In this document: piece after piece, positions 17,619-26,949 of the stretch | How the letters are laid out: the number at the start of each line of letters is the position of its first letter | Position numbering within the stretch: position 1 is the stretch's first letter | Assembly: GCA_016744805.1 (NCBI GenBank) | Contig: JADGDQ010000001.1 | Span: 1-43,689 of the forward strand | Reading direction: 5' to 3' | Source: Sulfurovaceae bacterium | GTDB taxonomy: Bacteria > Campylobacterota > Campylobacteria > Campylobacterales > Sulfurovaceae | Length of the DNA: 43,689 nucleotides | Position numbers and translations under genes: made by a program | Notes under the pieces: generated by a model | Seen by the model: only the letters and a program-made list of their open reading frames with translations | Databases searched by the model: none | Told to the model about the DNA's origin: nothing

Positions 17619-18219
17619 TACACTTATCATCTATTTTGAAAAGTCTATCAGCCCAAATATACTTGACCAAGTCCAAAGAGCATACAGACTTCTTAGACCT
17701 ATAGAAGGAGTAATAGATATAACTCCTTCCTATAACTCTTTACTAATACAGTATGATATTATGCTCTATGACTATCAAAGTATACAAAATATAGTTAGAA
17801 AAACTCTTGTAACAGACTCCAAAGATACAACTATTGTCTCTTATTCAAATAAACTCATAAAAATACCTACACAGTATAATACAACTGTAGGCATTGACCT
17901 AGAACGAGTAGCAAAAATAAATAACTTGTCTATAGAAGAGGTAATAGAGCTTCATACACAAACTGTTTATCGTGTTTATGCCATTGGTTTTATGGTTGGA
18001 TTTGCTTATCTTGCAACTGTTCCTCAGCAGATTATTACTCCTAGAATAGCCACTCCTAGAACCAAGGTTTCCAAAGGATCTGTAGCTATTGCAGAGCACC
18101 AAACAGCTATCTATCCTCAAGATTCAGCAGGTGGATGGAATATCATAGGACATACAGATTTTAATAATTTCAAGAGCTTTAAAGTGGGTGATAGTATACA
18201 GTTTGTGAGCTTATCATGA
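17593..18219 (+). CDS. pxpB: 5-oxoprolinase subunit B (KipI family)
   Basis: A 208-aa PxpB/KipI-like protein. The C-terminal carboxylase-type domain shows VYAIGFMVGFAYLATVP, then TPRTKVSKGSVAIAEHQTAI and YPQDSAGGWNIIGHT, with the conserved glycine-rich and H/D positions. The N-terminal half is the divergent KipI N-domain. The start at 17593 overlaps pxpA by 26 bases, and the stop overlaps the pxpC start as ATGA, so the three are coupled. It forms a complex with PxpC for 5-oxoproline phosphorylation or cleavage. Confidence 0.9.
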   Translation: MTLHISSVDTLIIYFEKSISPNILDQVQRAYRLLRPIEGVIDITPSYNSLLIQYDIMLYDYQSIQNIVRKTLVTDSKDTTIVSYSNKLIKIPTQYNTTVGIDLERVAKINNLSIEEVIELHTQTVYRVYAIGFMVGFAYLATVPQQIITPRIATPRTKVSKGSVAIAEHQTAIYPQDSAGGWNIIGHTDFNNFKSFKVGDSIQFVSLS

Positions 18220-19121
18220 ATGGATTATTAGTACTAAATGCTGGAATGTTTGCTACGATACAAGATAGAGGACGCTATGGGTATACACATCTAGGGATTT
18301 GTCACTCAGGGGCTATGGATGAATATGCTTATCTTTGCTGTCAAATGTTACTCAATAATCACAACCATAATGCTATAGAGCTAATGACAGGTCTCAAACT
18401 CCAAGCAACTGCACAGATACAGATTGCTATCACAGGAGCAGATCTTAGTTTCAAGATTAATGGTATCTCTCAGCCAATATGGCAAACGCATCAGATCCAA
18501 ATAGGTGATATACTCTCTTTTGAAAAACGAATATCAGGGCAAAGAGCTTATCTTGCGGTAAAAGATAGTTTTGTCTTAGAAAAAAAGTATAAGAGTTATG
18601 CAACTACACTCAAAGAGAATATAGGAACAAAACTACAAAGAGGGGATTTTTTGGTCTGTATTCCTTCTATTTCTTATCATATTTATAGAGTAGTTTCAAA
18701 GATACAAAAGCATCAAAGCCCCCTTATACTGCGTGTTTTATTAAGCTATCAAGAATCATATTTCTCTAAAAAAATGAAAGAAAAGTTTTTTAACTCCTTG
18801 TATGAGATAACCCTACAAAGTGATAGAATGGGATATAGACTTCAAGGGCAAGCTATTACTCCTAGTACAAGTGATATTATCTCAGAAGGGATAGCCTTTG
18901 GTTCTATACAAATACCTAAAGACGGACAACCAATAGTACTACTTAAAGAACGACAAACCATAGGAGGGTATCCAAAGATTGGGACTGTTCTTCCTATAGA
19001 TTGTTATAAGTTAGCCCAAGCAGATATAGGTTCAAAAATAAAATTTGAAGTAATAGAAATAACTGAAGCTCAAAAAAAATTACTAACTTTTAATAGATAT
19101 TTTAAAGCATATTTTATATAA
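18216..19121 (+). CDS. pxpC: 5-oxoprolinase subunit C (KipA family)
   Basis: A 301-aa biotin-dependent-carboxylase-like subunit (KipA/AHS2). The N-terminal GMFATIQDRGRYGYTHLGI with CHSGAMDEYAY is diagnostic. The middle has ELMTGLKLQA and ITGADLSF, and the C-terminal part has DRMGYRLQG, SEGIAFGSIQIPKDGQPIVL and ERQTIGGYPKIG. It completes the PxpABC enzyme. It ends 19 bases before the large sensor gene, with only a ribosome site (AAGGAG) between, so co-transcription with the sensor is likely. Confidence 0.92.
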   Translation: MNGLLVLNAGMFATIQDRGRYGYTHLGICHSGAMDEYAYLCCQMLLNNHNHNAIELMTGLKLQATAQIQIAITGADLSFKINGISQPIWQTHQIQIGDILSFEKRISGQRAYLAVKDSFVLEKKYKSYATTLKENIGTKLQRGDFLVCIPSISYHIYRVVSKIQKHQSPLILRVLLSYQESYFSKKMKEKFFNSLYEITLQSDRMGYRLQGQAITPSTSDIISEGIAFGSIQIPKDGQPIVLLKERQTIGGYPKIGTVLPIDCYKLAQADIGSKIKFEVIEITEAQKKLLTFNRYFKAYFI

Positions 19122-19140
19122 TATTCCATTAAGGAGTATT

Positions 19141-22100
19141 ATGAAAAATATACTTATAAAGATTATCCTAATAATGAGTTTTTTTAATACTATATTGAAT
19201 GCTACAGAACCCTCTCTTGAAAAAATTAAATTACAACTCCAATGGAAATATCAATTCCAGTTTGCAGGTTTTATAGTGGCAAAAGAGTATGGTTTCTATA
19301 AAGATGTTGGCTTAGATGTAGAGATACTAGAGTATAACAATAGTAATATTATCCAAGATTTAGAAAAAGGAGTTATAGACTTTGGAATTAATAATAGTAT
19401 TATTGCTTATAATAATAAAAAACTCAATGCAGTCACACTTCTTGCTAGCTACTTTCAACGCTCTCCTTTAGTCTTGATTACACAACCCAATATCAAATCA
19501 ATGCTTGATTTAGAAGGCAAAAGTGTAATGATGAGTGAGGGGAATAGATATAATAGCTCTCTTACAACTTTATTAGATTATTTTAATCTCAACAATAAAA
19601 AAATTAACTTTCTAAAGCCATCTTTTAATATTAATGATTTTATTAATAAAAGAGTAGATGCTATCACAGGGTTTAGGTCGAATGAACTTTATGAACTTGA
19701 TAAGAAAAATATACCTTACAATATTATAGATCCTGTTGCTTATGGTTTTTCTACAAATGCTATTAATCTATTCTCATCAGCAAAAAAACTCAAAGAGAAT
19801 CCTCAACAAGTAAAGAATTTTTTAGAAGCAAGTAAAAAAGGTTGGTTATATGCTCTTTCTCATATTGAAGAGGTTGCAAACCTTATACATAAAAAATATC
19901 AAAGAGATAAGACCGTTGCACATCTTATATACGAAGCAAATAGTACAAAAAATTTAATGTTAACGCATCTTTATGAAATAGGTGAAATTAATGAAGAATT
20001 TGTATTAAAAACACTCAAACACTTGATATACCAAAACAAAGTAGATAAAAATCAGAGTACTGATTATCTTTTTATAAATAGAGTTCTAAAAAATATACCT
20101 AGTATTAAACTGCAACTTACAAATAAGGAAAAACAATGGATTAAAGAAAATCCATCTATCTCTTTTACTGGTGATCCTAATTGGATGCCTTATGAGTATT
20201 TTGAATCTAATGGTACTTATGTAGGTATCGTAGCAGAACACCTTAAACTTATCCAAAAAATTAGTGGTCTCTCTTTTAACCCTATCGCTACAAAGTTATG
20301 GAAAGACTCCATAGAACTTGCTATGAGTGATGGTGTCAAAGTAATATCTGGAGATATAGCTGATAATACTTTAAATCAAAAATTTAAGCCTGTTGATGCA
20401 TATATCCATAATCCCATAGTAATTATTATGGATATTAAACAAGATTATGTTGAAGACCTTACAATGATAGCAGACAAAAAAATAGCTATTATCAAAGATT
20501 ATGGTTATACTTCTGATATTTTCAAAACATATCCTCAAATTAAATTTATAGAAGTCCAAAATATTCAAGAGGGGCTTAATGGTGTTGCCAAAGGAGATTT
20601 TGATGCAATATTAAGCACTATGGCTTTGGCTAGCTATACTATTCAAGATATGCAATTACATACGCTTAAAGTTGTTGGAAAAACAGATATTATTATGCAC
20701 CTAACCTTATTTGTTGCCAAAGAAGAACCTATACTCCATAGCATTATCAATAAAGCACTTTATGCTATTACAAAAGAGCAACAGTATAAAATAGTAGATA
20801 AATGGATAAAGAATAATTATATAATAAAAACTAATAATACTTTACTTTGGCAAGTAAGTGCTGTTTTAGGTGTCCTCTTACTTATTCTATTTGCTTGGAG
20901 TTACCGAATGCGTATAGAGATTCAAAAGCGTACAAAGTTAGAACAGATTAATAAAAATATTCAAGAGAGACTCTCTTTTGCACTAGAAGGAAGTAATGAT
21001 GGATTATGGGACTGGGATCTTACTACAAGTCATGTCTACTACTCCCCTAGGTGGAAAGCTATCTTGGGATATACAGACAAAGAGATTGAAAATACACTTC
21101 AATCATGGGAGAGGCTTATCCATCCAGATGATATAAAAGCATCTTGGGATGAACTTAATCGTTACCTTCAAAGTAATAATATATTAGACCGTTTCTCTAT
21201 CAACTTTAGAATGCAACATAAAGATGGTCATTTTGTTCCTCTTTTATCTAGAGCAAATAAAGTCATAGATAAAAATGGGAAAGCAACAAGATTGGTTGGT
21301 ACTCATGTAGACCTTACGGAACTTATCAAAATTCAAGAGGCATATAAGAGAGAACGAGACAAAGGGGAACTCTATTTAGATACTGTAGATGTTCTCCTTG
21401 TAGCCCTTGATACAAAAGCAAGAGTTACAATGCTTAACCGTAAAGGAGAAGAGCTATTAGGCTATAAAGAAGAGGAGTTATTAGGGAAAAATTGGTTTAA
21501 GCAAGCTATTTTACCTCCAGAGATAGCCTCTAATATAGAATCTCTTTTTGGTACGCTTATTACTATGGATCAACTACCAAAAGAGGCTGTTGAACACCAT
21601 CTTATTAGTAAAGATGGTCAAAAGATATTTTTTAGTTTTCAAAGTTCTCTACTTTTTGATGAGAAGAAAAACTGTATAGGGCTATTGAGTTCAGGTATGG
21701 ATATTACCCAACTTAAAAAAGTACAACAATCTCTTCAACACCAAGCACAGCATGATGGGCTAACAGACTTACCAAATCGATTATTATTTGTAGATAGTAT
21801 AAATAACGCTATCAAAGATACACAAAAATACAATAAAATTGTAGCAATTCTATTTATAGACTTAGATCATTTTAAAGAGATTAATGACTCTTTGGGGCAT
21901 AGTATTGGGGATATGCTCCTTAAACTCGTTTCACATAGACTCAAAAACTGTATCCGAAAAAGTGATACAGTAGCACGACAAGGTGGTGATGAGTTTACTA
22001 TTGTTTTGGATAATATAAAAAATATTAATAATATTACAACTATTGCACAAAAAATAATGACTACACTCAAAGAGCCTTTTGTAGTAGATGGACATCAACT

Positions 22101-23025
22101 GTATATTACTATGAGTATTGGTATATCTGTTTATCCTAACGATGGACTAGAATCAGAAATACTTCTAAAAAATGCCGATGCAGCCATGTACAAAGCCAAA
22201 AAGAGTGGGAGGAATAATTATCAATTTTATACCGAAGATATGACCAAAAAAGCATTAGAACGAGTTACCCTAGAGACGCAATTACGCCAATCTTTAAAGA
22301 AAAATCAAATGCAGGTATATTATCAAGCCCAAATAGATGCAAGAGATGACAAACTCCTTGGTATGGAGGTTCTCTTGCGATGGCATCATCCTAAAATGGG
22401 GATTATCTCTCCTTCTAAATTTATACCGCTAGCAGAAGATACAGGTTTTATTGTACAGCTAGATGAGTGGGCAATGAGTCAAGCATTAGTCCAATTTAGA
22501 AAATGGTATGAAGAAGGATTTAGCCCAGGTATTATCTCTTTAAATCTCTCACCTTTACGATTAGAACAAAAAGATTTTATACAAAAAATACAAAAAATAA
22601 TAGAACAAAGTGGAGCTAATGCCTCTTGGATAAATCTTGAAGTAACAGAGGGGCAAATTATGAGAAACCCCTATGAAGCCATTAAAACACTGCAAACACT
22701 TAATGATTTAGGTATAAAACTAGCTATAGATGATTTTGGTACAGGGTACTCTTCACTCTCTTACCTTACCAAGCTTCCCATAAATAAATTAAAAATAGAT
22801 CAATCTTTTATTAAAAATCTTCCAAAAAATAGTAATGATGCAGAGATTGTAAAAACTATTATTTCTATGTCAAAAGGGCTAAATCTCTCAGTTATCGCAG
22901 AGGGTGTAGAGATAGCAGAACAAAAAGAGTTTTTAGTTCAAAATGGTTGTTATGAAATTCAAGGATATTTGTATCATAAACCATCAAATGCTCAAGAAAT
23001 TCAAGAGCTATGGCTTCATAAATAA
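19141..23025 (+). CDS. periplasmic-sensing PAS/GGDEF/EAL protein with NMT1-like and SBP domains
   Basis: A 1294-aa membrane-bound c-di-GMP protein. Order: signal peptide (1-21), NMT1/THI5-like periplasmic binding domain (about 27-240, LQWKYQFQFAGFIVAKEYGF), a second SBP_bac_3-type domain (about 335-555), one transmembrane helix (566-586), two PAS domains (about 610-725 and 740-865), GGDEF (872-1035, intact GGDEF at 948-952) and EAL (about 1050-1294, EVL at 1076-1078 and DDFGTGYSSL). Both catalytic halves look intact, so it may make or degrade c-di-GMP in response to a small periplasmic ligand. It follows pxpC by 19 bases; the ligand might be linked to oxoproline, but this is conjecture. Confidence 0.9.
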   Translation: MKNILIKIILIMSFFNTILNATEPSLEKIKLQLQWKYQFQFAGFIVAKEYGFYKDVGLDVEILEYNNSNIIQDLEKGVIDFGINNSIIAYNNKKLNAVTLLASYFQRSPLVLITQPNIKSMLDLEGKSVMMSEGNRYNSSLTTLLDYFNLNNKKINFLKPSFNINDFINKRVDAITGFRSNELYELDKKNIPYNIIDPVAYGFSTNAINLFSSAKKLKENPQQVKNFLEASKKGWLYALSHIEEVANLIHKKYQRDKTVAHLIYEANSTKNLMLTHLYEIGEINEEFVLKTLKHLIYQNKVDKNQSTDYLFINRVLKNIPSIKLQLTNKEKQWIKENPSISFTGDPNWMPYEYFESNGTYVGIVAEHLKLIQKISGLSFNPIATKLWKDSIELAMSDGVKVISGDIADNTLNQKFKPVDAYIHNPIVIIMDIKQDYVEDLTMIADKKIAIIKDYGYTSDIFKTYPQIKFIEVQNIQEGLNGVAKGDFDAILSTMALASYTIQDMQLHTLKVVGKTDIIMHLTLFVAKEEPILHSIINKALYAITKEQQYKIVDKWIKNNYIIKTNNTLLWQVSAVLGVLLLILFAWSYRMRIEIQKRTKLEQINKNIQERLSFALEGSNDGLWDWDLTTSHVYYSPRWKAILGYTDKEIENTLQSWERLIHPDDIKASWDELNRYLQSNNILDRFSINFRMQHKDGHFVPLLSRANKVIDKNGKATRLVGTHVDLTELIKIQEAYKRERDKGELYLDTVDVLLVALDTKARVTMLNRKGEELLGYKEEELLGKNWFKQAILPPEIASNIESLFGTLITMDQLPKEAVEHHLISKDGQKIFFSFQSSLLFDEKKNCIGLLSSGMDITQLKKVQQSLQHQAQHDGLTDLPNRLLFVDSINNAIKDTQKYNKIVAILFIDLDHFKEINDSLGHSIGDMLLKLVSHRLKNCIRKSDTVARQGGDEFTIVLDNIKNINNITTIAQKIMTTLKEPFVVDGHQLYITMSIGISVYPNDGLESEILLKNADAAMYKAKKSGRNNYQFYTEDMTKKALERVTLETQLRQSLKKNQMQVYYQAQIDARDDKLLGMEVLLRWHHPKMGIISPSKFIPLAEDTGFIVQLDEWAMSQALVQFRKWYEEGFSPGIISLNLSPLRLEQKDFIQKIQKIIEQSGANASWINLEVTEGQIMRNPYEAIKTLQTLNDLGIKLAIDDFGTGYSSLSYLTKLPINKLKIDQSFIKNLPKNSNDAEIVKTIISMSKGLNLSVIAEGVEIAEQKEFLVQNGCYEIQGYLYHKPSNAQEIQELWLHK

Positions 23026-23089
23026 TATATAAGAAAGTTTTAAATAGCGATATGCTATAACCCTTTAAACAAATAATGAGGGATAAAAA

Positions 23090-23866
23090 ATGAGCGGAAT
23101 ATTAAAAATTGGAAAATATGAATTAGGCAGTAGGCTGATTGTAGGTAGTGGAAAATATGATAGTTTCCAAACCACTCTTGATGCAACTTTGGCAAGTGGC
23201 AGTGAGCTTATTACTGTAGCAGTAAGACGGGTAAATATCACAAACCCTAATGAAGAGAATTTAATGAGCTACTTCAAAGACACAAGCGTAAAATTTTTGC
23301 CTAACTCTGCTGGATGTGTAACGGCTGAGGAGGCTATTACTCTCTTTAGACTCACTCGTGAGGCTACAGGTATTGATTTGATTAAACTAGAAGTTATTGG
23401 AGATACTGCAAAGACTCTCTATCCTGATGTATTAGAGACTATCAAAGCATGTGAAGTTTTATCAAAAGATGGCTTTACTATTATGGCATATACAAGTGAT
23501 GACCCTATTATGGCAAAAAGATTAGAAGATGCTGGTGCAGATGCTATTATGCCTTTGGCATCTCCTATTGGAAGTGGTCTTGGAATTCAAAATAAATTTA
23601 ATGTTCACTTTATCCGTGAAGCAATCTCTGTGCCTATGATTATTGATGCTGGTATTGGCTGTGCGAGTGACGCGAGTGTGGCTATGGAACTTGGAGCCGA
23701 TGGTGTACTTACAAATACAGCAATCGCACAAGCAAAAAACCCAATGCTAATGGCAGAAGCTATGAAACATGCAGTTATCGCAGGAAGAATGAGCTTTGAA
23801 GCAGGAAGAATACCAAAAAGACCATTTGCTACAGCATCTTCACCAGTTGATGGAATGATATTTTAG
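23090..23866 (+). CDS. thiG: thiazole synthase
   Basis: The 258-aa ThiG forms the thiazole ring of thiamine from 1-deoxyxylulose 5-phosphate, dehydroglycine and ThiS thiocarboxylate. The opening [20 protein letters not shown], the lysine in IKLEVIGD (Schiff base), [19 protein letters not shown] and [15 protein letters not shown] are typical. Length is normal. No other thi genes are in the window. It lies 64 bases after the sensor gene, with its own AGGGAT-type ribosome site, and is followed closely by a small membrane-protein gene. Confidence 0.95.
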   Translation: MSGILKIGKYELGSRLIVGSGKYDSFQTTLDATLASGSELITVAVRRVNITNPNEENLMSYFKDTSVKFLPNSAGCVTAEEAITLFRLTREATGIDLIKLEVIGDTAKTLYPDVLETIKACEVLSKDGFTIMAYTSDDPIMAKRLEDAGADAIMPLASPIGSGLGIQNKFNVHFIREAISVPMIIDAGIGCASDASVAMELGADGVLTNTAIAQAKNPMLMAEAMKHAVIAGRMSFEAGRIPKRPFATASSPVDGMIF

Positions 23867-23869
23867 TAG

Positions 23870-24187
23870 ATGTATAACCAAAAGAGAATAAAAGAGATTA
23901 AAAGACTCTTTATAGCATTAGAGTTGTTTTTATTACTTATAACTTATGGTTTTATCTATACTATCTTTATAGCTACGCAATTAGCTATAGAGGAATTAAA
24001 TGTCTCTTATATAATCTTATTACCTACAATTTTTGCAGTTTTTTTATATCCTTATATTCTTTATAGATGTAAACAAATGTATGATCAAGGCAAAGCTCTC
24101 TCTGCTATAGGTTGGATGACTACTTGGTCTTTTATGATTATAGTTATACTCTATGCCCTTTTAGCACAACTTATGAATATACAATAG
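23870..24187 (+). CDS. small membrane protein, 105 aa
   Basis: I do not recognise a named family. Three hydrophobic helices are evident (about 13-36, 46-66 and 80-102), with a basic start (NQKRIKEIKR) that should stay in the cytoplasm, and a short polar linker RCKQMYDQGKALSA. It starts 3 bases after the thiG stop and ends immediately before the MATE start with no gap. It is therefore probably translated together with them. Confidence 0.65.
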   Translation: MYNQKRIKEIKRLFIALELFLLLITYGFIYTIFIATQLAIEELNVSYIILLPTIFAVFLYPYILYRCKQMYDQGKALSAIGWMTTWSFMIIVILYALLAQLMNIQ

Positions 24188-25513
24188 ATGAATCTAACCC
24201 TTCCAAAAAAACATAAAAAAATCCTAAACATGGCTGTTCCAGCAGCAATTAACTCTCTGCTTGATATGCTTCAAGTGATTACTGACCTTATTATGGTTGG
24301 TCGTATATCAGCCTTTGCCGTGGCTGCTGTGGGGTTGGGATTACAATCTTTAATGCTTGTCTTTGCAGTAATGACACTGCTTCATGTAGGTACAAATGCA
24401 CTTCTTTCTCGATTTATAGGCTCAGGTCAGATACAACGAGCAAGTATGGGACTCTCTACTCTTTTACGCTTTGCACTCTTTTTGAGTCTTCCTATCTCTC
24501 TTCTATGGTATTTTCTATCTGCTAAACTCTATATATGGTTTAATACCGCTCCTGAAGTTATTGCCTTGGGGAGTGAGTATGTGCAAGTGCTTACTATTAT
24601 GATGCCATTTATATTTATTAAAATGGTATTTATCTCTGCGTTACATGCTTGTGGAGAGACCAAAACCCCTATGTATATCAAACTCCTCTCTATACTCTTA
24701 AATATTATACTCAACTATATACTTATATTTGGTCACTTTGGTATGCCACCATTAGGTGTGGTAGGGGCTGGTATAGCTACAGTTATTGTTAATGGCTTAG
24801 AGCTTATAGTCTATATAATACTCTATGTCAAAAACAAAATGCCCTACTCTCCCTATTGGCACTACTCATCAGCTCTACTCAAAAGGGCTCTCAAAGTAGG
24901 CATACCTGCATCTATAGAACGGTCTCTCACCTTTGGGTCGTTTATGCTCTTTACACTTATTATTGCAGAGTATGGCACAGAAACTTTAGCTGGGTATCAG
25001 ATAGGATTACGAGTAGAGGGCTTGGCGTTTATGCCAGGAATTGGGTTTACTATAGCTGCTATGGCTCTTATGGGTCAAGGTCTAGGAGCCAAAAAACCTC
25101 ATCAAGCCAAAGAAGATGTACTTTTGGTACTCAAATACACTTCAGGATTTATGTTTTTTATATCATTTTTTATGATTGGTATTCCAGAAAAAATAGTATG
25201 GCTCTTTACCGATGATGCCAAAACCATAGAAGAGGCAAGTCTCTATCTACGCATTGTAGGAGTCTCTCAAATACCTCTAGCTTTTAACTTTGTACTCTCA
25301 GGAGCATTAAGAGGAGCAGGAGCTAGTAAACAAACACTTCGTATCAACCTTATCTCATTATGGTTTGTACGAATCATCCCTGCTTTTCTCCTCTCTTGGT
25401 ATTTTGAATCTATACTCTTTGTCTATCTAGCTATGATAGCAGACACCACAGTCAAAGCCTTATGGCTCTGGAAAACCTTTGACAAAGGCGAATGGCAGAA
25501 GATAAAGGTGTAA
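24188..25513 (+). CDS. MATE family multidrug/cation exporter
   Basis: A 441-aa inner-membrane antiporter with 12 predicted helices in two related halves. The N half shows MAVPAAINSLLDMLQVITDLIMVGRI, a classic MATE start, and the C half shows GIPASIERSLTFGSFMLF. Loops FIGSGQIQRA and QGLGAKKPHQAKEDV match the repeated MATE GxGxxxxA-type motifs. The substrate is unknown. It is the third gene after thiG, convergent with the CbiX-like gene across a 2-base gap. Confidence 0.92.
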   Translation: MNLTLPKKHKKILNMAVPAAINSLLDMLQVITDLIMVGRISAFAVAAVGLGLQSLMLVFAVMTLLHVGTNALLSRFIGSGQIQRASMGLSTLLRFALFLSLPISLLWYFLSAKLYIWFNTAPEVIALGSEYVQVLTIMMPFIFIKMVFISALHACGETKTPMYIKLLSILLNIILNYILIFGHFGMPPLGVVGAGIATVIVNGLELIVYIILYVKNKMPYSPYWHYSSALLKRALKVGIPASIERSLTFGSFMLFTLIIAEYGTETLAGYQIGLRVEGLAFMPGIGFTIAAMALMGQGLGAKKPHQAKEDVLLVLKYTSGFMFFISFFMIGIPEKIVWLFTDDAKTIEEASLYLRIVGVSQIPLAFNFVLSGALRGAGASKQTLRINLISLWFVRIIPAFLLSWYFESILFVYLAMIADTTVKALWLWKTFDKGEWQKIKV

Positions 25514-25515
25514 AC

Positions 25516-25896
25516 CTACTCTAAGCCCTCCAATGCCATATCAGATAAAAGAGAGAGGATACCCTCTTCACTTCCTAGATGATGGAGTACTCTAAATGTT
25601 ATATCAGGATAAAGCTCTTGTTGATTCTTGATAATCTCTGGTATATCAGAGCTAACATGTCTCCCAACAGACAAAAAATATGGAAGGAAAACAATAGTAG
25701 TAGCCCCTTTGGCAACAGAACTTTTAATACCATCTTCTATTGAGGGTGTAGCTAATTCTAAAAATACTGCATCTACACTAAAATAGTTCTCTTTAAGCCT
25801 CTCTTTGACTTTGGATACTACAGCAATTACTTCATCATTTGATGATGCTTTACGACTGCCATGGGCTATAATTAATAGCGTATGATTATTTGTCAT
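25516..25896 (-). CDS. CbiX/SirB-type sirohydrochlorin chelatase-like protein
   Basis: A 126-aa single-domain protein of the CbiX family. LLIIAHGSRKASSN carries the first catalytic histidine (H12), VFLELATPSIEDGI is the substrate-facing segment, and FLPYFLSVGRHVSSDIPEI carries the second metal-handling histidine. Single-domain versions insert Co2+ or Fe2+ into sirohydrochlorin (cobalamin or siroheme synthesis); which metal cannot be told here. It lies 2 bases after the envelope-protein gene on the same strand, and is convergent with the MATE gene. Confidence 0.83.
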   Translation of the reverse strand: MTNNHTLLIIAHGSRKASSNDEVIAVVSKVKERLKENYFSVDAVFLELATPSIEDGIKSSVAKGATTIVFLPYFLSVGRHVSSDIPEIIKNQQELYPDITFRVLHHLGSEEGILSLLSDMALEGLE

Positions 25897-25898
25897 AT

Positions 25899-26537
25899 CT
25901 AAAAATTATAAGAGCTTAGGATAAGCACACCTACTTGGCTTTTTTCCATAAATCTTACCTCTGTTTCACCTACAGGTAAAGGTTGGTCAGCATATAATCC
26001 TTCTCCTAGTATTTGTACATTAGGATCTACAACTACACCTAGACCAAAATTCCAACTACTTGTATCAGTTTGATCACTATTTTTTTTGAAACCTACCATT
26101 ACACCCAGAGCAACAGCATTAATAATATTCTCCGCAGATGACTCAATAGCCACAAATGGACCAATTCCCCACTTGTTTTCAGCAGAAAAACGACTAAGTA
26201 ATTCTCCTGAAATCTCATCACCAAAAAAACTATTTTTATCACCTTTAAAAAAGTAGTGAGCTTCTAGCATAACTCGTGGAATATAATTGTTCTCTTTGGT
26301 TACACGAACTATATTATTGACTACTGTAGCATCTTTTATTCTATCCTCACTATCAGCATTTACAGTCAAAGATACACCTACACTAAAGTTTAAACCTGCA
26401 AATTTCTTTTCTGTTAACTTTTCGGCTTGGGTTCCTATTATTTTAGTTACCTTTGCTTCGAGGTCTTCATCCTCTTCAGAGATAGCTATAGTTGAGAATA
26501 TAATAGAAGCAATAATCAAGTTTAATAAAATTTTCAT
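25899..26537 (-). CDS. exported outer-membrane-like beta protein, 212 aa
   Basis: The protein has a signal peptide (MKILLNLIIASIIFSTIAIS) and a beta-rich body with alternating hydrophobic strands (FAGLNFSVGVSLTVN, YIPRVMLEAHYFF, WGIGPFVAIESS, ALGVMVGFKK, SWNFGLGVVVDP, SQVGVLILSSYNF). It ends in F, as outer-membrane barrels do. An acidic patch follows the signal peptide. I do not recognise the family. It is probably co-transcribed with the CbiX-like gene. Confidence 0.65.
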   Translation of the reverse strand: MKILLNLIIASIIFSTIAISEEDEDLEAKVTKIIGTQAEKLTEKKFAGLNFSVGVSLTVNADSEDRIKDATVVNNIVRVTKENNYIPRVMLEAHYFFKGDKNSFFGDEISGELLSRFSAENKWGIGPFVAIESSAENIINAVALGVMVGFKKNSDQTDTSSWNFGLGVVVDPNVQILGEGLYADQPLPVGETEVRFMEKSQVGVLILSSYNF

Positions 26538-26719
26538 ATAAAATTCCTTTTGAATCTTAAGATTAATATATTATACATAATAAATAAGTAAAGATTTAGC
26601 TACAAACACGGTATACTTTAAAATAGAAGTCTATTATAGCCTTTTGTAACATTAAATATTCACATTATACGAGAGATAGATTTAAAAGATACCCTACAAT
26701 AAAACAAAAGGAGCTAAAA
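26538..26719. other. AT-rich gap ahead of the accessory island
   Basis: No reading frame supported. It holds the minus-strand promoter of the 212-aa gene, a plus-strand TATACT near 26613, and a first ATACGAG motif at 26667-26673. From there to 26719 the sequence closely follows the leader of the antitoxin gene at 29640-29693, including the AAAAGGAGC ribosome site. Confidence 0.5.
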
Positions 26720-26791
26720 ATACAAACAACAACTCTACCAAGCATACAAATAGATGATTCTATATTAATCTCACTCAAATCTACTATTTGA
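26720..26791 (+). pseudogene. eroded antitoxin start (UPF0175-like)
   Basis: Downstream of a duplicated antitoxin leader the frame reads IQTTTLPSIQIDDSILISLK and stops at TGA 26789-26791. It begins with ATA where the intact gene at 29694 has ATG after the same ribosome site. The pattern (Ile/Pro-x-x-Ile-x-x) resembles the intact antitoxin's LAIEIPDELFLSI. It is read as a decayed copy. The next 90 bases (open frame MSEVFDDADSLVDMLHRLPH from 26808) may be further debris, but I cannot assign it. Confidence 0.45.
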
Positions 26792-26879
26792 TTACTCAGA
26801 TAGAGAGATGAGTGAGGTTTTTGATGATGCTGATAGTTTGGTGGATATGCTACACCGATTACCTCATTGGCTTCTATCG

Positions 26880-26922
26880 GTAGGATATATATTTAAGCTC
26901 TGTTCGATAAAATCGAACCTAC
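26880..26922. repeat. REP-like palindrome
   Basis: GTAGG at 26880-26884 and CCTAC at 26918-26922 bracket a perfect stem-loop, GTTCGAT-AAA-ATCGAAC, at 26902-26918. Read on minus it is GTAGGTTCGATTTTATCGAA, the same layout as the GTAGGGTGC-GATTTATCGC arms at 29490-29593. The ATACGAG motif follows at 26934-26940. Confidence 0.55.
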
Positions 26923-26949
26923 ATTTAAGTATTATACGAGGATTAATTA

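Noticed and set aside
24856..25215. 119-codon plus-strand open frame inside the MATE gene
   Set aside because: Frame-shifted shadow of a clear transporter; its translation is tyrosine/serine-rich without any domain.
26902..26918. GTTCGATAAAATCGAAC taken as a tRNA T-arm
   Set aside because: No acceptor or anticodon stems around it; it fits the REP-like palindrome instead.
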